Source of the DNA: Actinomycetota bacterium
Lineage (GTDB): Bacteria > Actinomycetota > Actinomycetes > Actinomycetales > Dermatophilaceae
Direction of reading: 5' to 3'
NCBI GenBank assembly: GCA_020161845.1
Contig: JAIUNK010000026.1
Span: 1-63,367, forward strand
Length of the DNA stretch: 63,367 nt
Of this stretch, positions 61,175 through 63,367 are shown piece after piece (position 1 is the stretch's first letter; each line of letters opens with the position of its first letter). The notes under the pieces are model-generated. The model saw nothing but the letters and a program-made list of their open reading frames with translations, was not told the DNA's origin and did no database searches. The translations under genes and the position numbers were made by a program.

Positions 61175-62101
61175 TCAGGTGAGGTGGTAGACCCCGTCCG
61201 CGACGAGGCGGGCCGGACCGGCGAGTTCCACCGATCCCCCAGGGAGGGCCGTGACCTGCACCGTCCCGCCGGGCAGGTCCACCCGCCAGGCGTCGTTGTC
61301 CCGCGGGGCGCCGCTCCAGAGCATGACCGCCAGCGCGGCGGCGCACGCTCCCGTGCCGCACGACCGGGTCTCCCCCACACCGCGTTCGTAGACGCGCATC
61401 TGCAGGTGGCCCGGCCCGAGCAGCTGAGCGAACTCCACATTCGTGCCATGTGGGGGGCGCGGATTGACCAGCGGCGCGACCTGGAGGTCGAGGGCCATCA
61501 GGTCGGCCTCCTCCGGCAGCGCGACCACCGTGTGTGGGTTGCCCATGTCGATCGACAGGCCGGGCAGCGGGTCCAGCCCGGCCAGCGCGACCAGGGCGTC
61601 GTGACCCCTCTCGGCCAGCACGCCGGGAGCGACCACGCGCCAGGTGCCCATGTCCACGGCGTACCGCTCGCCGGGCACGTACCCGCCATCCTGGCTATCC
61701 CCCGCGTCGTCCACCGCGCGGATCCGCTTGACCCCCGCGCGGGTGGCCAGCGCGAACTCCGGACTGCTCACGAGATGTTCGCGGCGCAGGTAGGCGGCGA
61801 TGACCCGAGTGCCGTTGCCACACATCTCGGCGATGGAGCCGTCGGCGTTGCGGTAGTCCATGAACCACTCAGCCTCGGCCGCCAACGCCCTGACCTGCGG
61901 CTCATCCGCGGCGGCCGTACGCACGACGCGGATCACCCCGTCGGCGCCCAGCCCGGCACGGCGGTCTGCGAGCCGGCGGACCAGCGAATCCTCCAGCCGC
62001 AGGCTGCCGTCGTGGTCCGGGATCAGGACGAAGTCGTTCTCCGTTCCGTGGCCCTTGACGAACGAGAGGGTCTGCGCGGCCTGGCTGCTCACGGGCAGCA
62101 T
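61175..62101 (-). CDS. dapF: Diaminopimelate epimerase
   Basis: Converts LL- to meso-diaminopimelate for lysine and peptidoglycan; 308 aa, pseudo-twofold structure. The catalytic cysteine pair is Cys93 (AEMCGNGTR) and Cys248 (TRSCGTGACA). FVKGHGTENDF is the N-terminal signature and MGNPHTVV the central one. The presence fits an actinobacterium with meso-DAP-type synthesis, though in some groups the product is used only for lysine. Confidence 0.97.
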   Translation of the reverse strand: MLPVSSQAAQTLSFVKGHGTENDFVLIPDHDGSLRLEDSLVRRLADRRAGLGADGVIRVVRTAAADEPQVRALAAEAEWFMDYRNADGSIAEMCGNGTRVIAAYLRREHLVSSPEFALATRAGVKRIRAVDDAGDSQDGGYVPGERYAVDMGTWRVVAPGVLAERGHDALVALAGLDPLPGLSIDMGNPHTVVALPEEADLMALDLQVAPLVNPRPPHGTNVEFAQLLGPGHLQMRVYERGVGETRSCGTGACAAALAVMLWSGAPRDNDAWRVDLPGGTVQVTALPGGSVELAGPARLVADGVYHLT

Positions 62102-62328
62102 TGTCTCAGGTCAGCGGACCAGGCGCGGGGCCCGCCGCCTGCCGCCTGGTCTGCGTGGGATGAGCGTTGGATCTGCGTCGTGCCTGAGCCAGGTCGGGGT
62201 CGGTCGCGACAGACGGCGCCAAGACCGACACAAACCGATACCGCAATGCCTAACCGACCCCGGACGTTATGCCATCTTCCCTGTTCGCAGCGGTGCCCCC
62301 CATCGGCCGGCAGGCATTGTGATATCGG
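62102..62328. other. Intergenic region dapF / miaA
   Basis: 227 bp between the dapF start and the miaA stop, with no credible gene. It includes a less GC-rich patch (about 62219-62335, with gtgatatcggttag and gacgttatgccatc) that probably carries the dapF promoter. A short inverted repeat CCGGCC... was noted but is weak. Confidence 0.4.
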
Positions 62329-63246
62329 TTAGTGCTGGTCGGAGGGCTGCCGGATGCTGCGAAGCGCCGAGGCGAGCAGGTCGGCGGAGTCCGCCGCGAG
62401 CCAGCGGACCCGCGGATCGGCACCGAACCACGATTCCTGCCGGCGCGCCAGCCGCCGAGTGGCGCGGGCGGTGTCGGCGATGGCCGCCTCTTCGGTCAGC
62501 TCGCCGCGCAGCTGGGCCAGTGCCTGGACATAGCCCACGGCCCGCGAGGCCGTCCGGGTCGCCGACAGGCCCCGCGCCTGCAGTCCGCGGACCTCCGCCA
62601 TGAGCCCGTCGGTCCACATCCGGGCGGTCCGTGCGTCGATGCGCCGGTCCAGCTCGGCCCGGTCGAGGCGCAGCCCGACCTGGGCGGCCGGGCGCACGTA
62701 CTCCCGGCGCGGCATCGTCGCCGAGAACGGGCGGCCGGTCAGCTCGATGACCTCCAGCGCCCGAATGACGCGGCGCGCGTTGCGCGGTTCGATGGCGGCG
62801 GCCGCCACGGGGTCGCGGCGCGCCAGCTCGGCGAACAACTCCTCGATCCCGCGCTCGGCGAGCCGGTCCTCCCATGCGGCGCGGACCGCGGGGTCGGTGG
62901 GCGGGATCGTCAGCACGTCGAGGGCGGCCCGGACATAGAGGCCAGAACCGCCGCACACGATCGGCGTCCGACCTCGGGCCAGGATCGCCTCGATGTCGGC
63001 GCGGGCCGCGCGCTGGTACGCGGCGACCGACGCATCCTGGGCGATGTCGAGCACGTCGAGCTGGTGGTGCGGGATGCCACGGCGCTGGTCCGGCGGGAGT
63101 TTGGCCGTGCCGATGTCCATCCCCCGGTAGAGCTGGCTCGCGTCGGCGTTGACGATCTCGCCGTCGAGCGCTTCGGCCAGGGCCAGCGCGAGGTCGGACT
63201 TCCCGGTGGCCGTGGCGCCGACCACCGCGAGGACGGCAGCGGTCAC
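62329..63246 (-). CDS. miaA: tRNA dimethylallyltransferase
   Basis: Adds the isopentenyl group to A37 of tRNAs reading UNN codons; 305 aa. P-loop VVGATATGKSDLALALAE at residues 8-25, NADASQLYRGMDIGTAKLPP, and PHHQLDVLDIAQDASVAAYQ as the substrate-binding motifs; VCGGSGLYVRAALD in the centre. The start ATG lies at 63244-63246. Confidence 0.97.
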   Translation of the reverse strand: MTAAVLAVVGATATGKSDLALALAEALDGEIVNADASQLYRGMDIGTAKLPPDQRRGIPHHQLDVLDIAQDASVAAYQRAARADIEAILARGRTPIVCGGSGLYVRAALDVLTIPPTDPAVRAAWEDRLAERGIEELFAELARRDPVAAAAIEPRNARRVIRALEVIELTGRPFSATMPRREYVRPAAQVGLRLDRAELDRRIDARTARMWTDGLMAEVRGLQARGLSATRTASRAVGYVQALAQLRGELTEEAAIADTARATRRLARRQESWFGADPRVRWLAADSADLLASALRSIRQPSDQH

Positions 63247-63261
63247 TAGGGCACCATCCTT

Positions 63262-63367
63262 TCAACGGATGTCTGTGAGGCGTTCGTTGTAGGGACTCGG
63301 CGAGGGCCGAGGTGACGGCCAGCTGTGGTCGCCTTTTGAGGGCCTCCATGACACCGCCGCCCTCGGT
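63262..63367 (-). other. Possible 3' end of a gene entering from beyond the window
   Basis: A minus-strand frame with stop at 63262-63264 reads ...SPSPYNERLTDIR and runs off the right edge. It could be the C-terminus of the gene upstream of miaA. It is too short to identify and other frames are also open, so this is a weak call. Confidence 0.2.

Noticed and set aside
62102-62328. Coding gene between dapF and miaA
   Set aside because: Frames in the gap have no start with a ribosome site and no recognisable composition or motif.

Overview
The window is chromosomal DNA from a very GC-rich actinobacterium, most likely in or near the Micrococcales. Pointers are the overall composition, the arg and his cluster layouts, a PriA-type HisA, a DUF222/HNH gene, a DUF6318-type lipoprotein, and lexA divergent from a small LysM gene. 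The taxonomic call rests on gene content and on reading the 16S rRNA by eye; no database was searched. I see no prophage, insertion sequence, CRISPR array or tRNA gene.

Layout. The window opens inside a 16S rRNA gene (minus strand, 3' end cut off) with two rrn promoters. The minus strand then carries housekeeping blocks: the arginine operon argC-ACT-argJ-argB-argD-argF-argR-argH followed by mpg and tyrS (1.9-11.7 kb); pheS-pheT-SDR, a sensor kinase and an rRNA methyltransferase downstream of infC-rpmI-rplT (11.9-20.2 kb); and the histidine operon hisD-hisC-hisB-unknown-hisH-priA, then sseB and an MFS gene (20.5-28 kb). From 28 to 35 kb the content is more accessory: a FetB-like permease, an SPFH/ribbon-helix-helix pair, a DUF222/HNH protein, and a lipoprotein/PKD pair of odd composition. 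From 35 to 50 kb come the SOS locus (LysM/lexA), a LysR regulator, comEA-comEC, degV, leuS with an apparent leucine attenuator, a YhhN protein, an Hsp20 gene behind a CIRCE-like operator, rpsT, holA and dinG. From 50 kb on there are two membrane proteins, one intact and two decayed toxin-antitoxin loci, hflX, a five-gene 2-oxoacid:ferredoxin oxidoreductase cluster that starts with a P-loop ATPase, a small methyltransferase, dapF and miaA.

How genes work together. The arg operon is tightly overlapped, begins at an ARG-box-like site, encodes its own ArgR, and holds an extra ACT-domain protein that may sense an amino acid. The his operon has an extra conserved-looking but unrecognised gene. Several genes look controlled by RNA leaders: infC has an ATC start and a leader hairpin, and leuS has a three-leucine leader peptide with competing hairpins. 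The VOR-like cluster encodes all four classical subunits (ferredoxin, alpha, beta, gamma) plus a P-loop ATPase that is not a classical subunit.

The strongest pattern no single gene explains is the number of short tandem repeat arrays at gene ends. At least five span a stop codon and so duplicate the last codons of the gene (SDR/argC gap, sseB, hisH, rpsT, oxidoreductase gamma). Others lengthen N- or C-termini (argH, infC, HNH, comEC, GNAT), and one 91-bp duplication lies in a PIN-toxin remnant.
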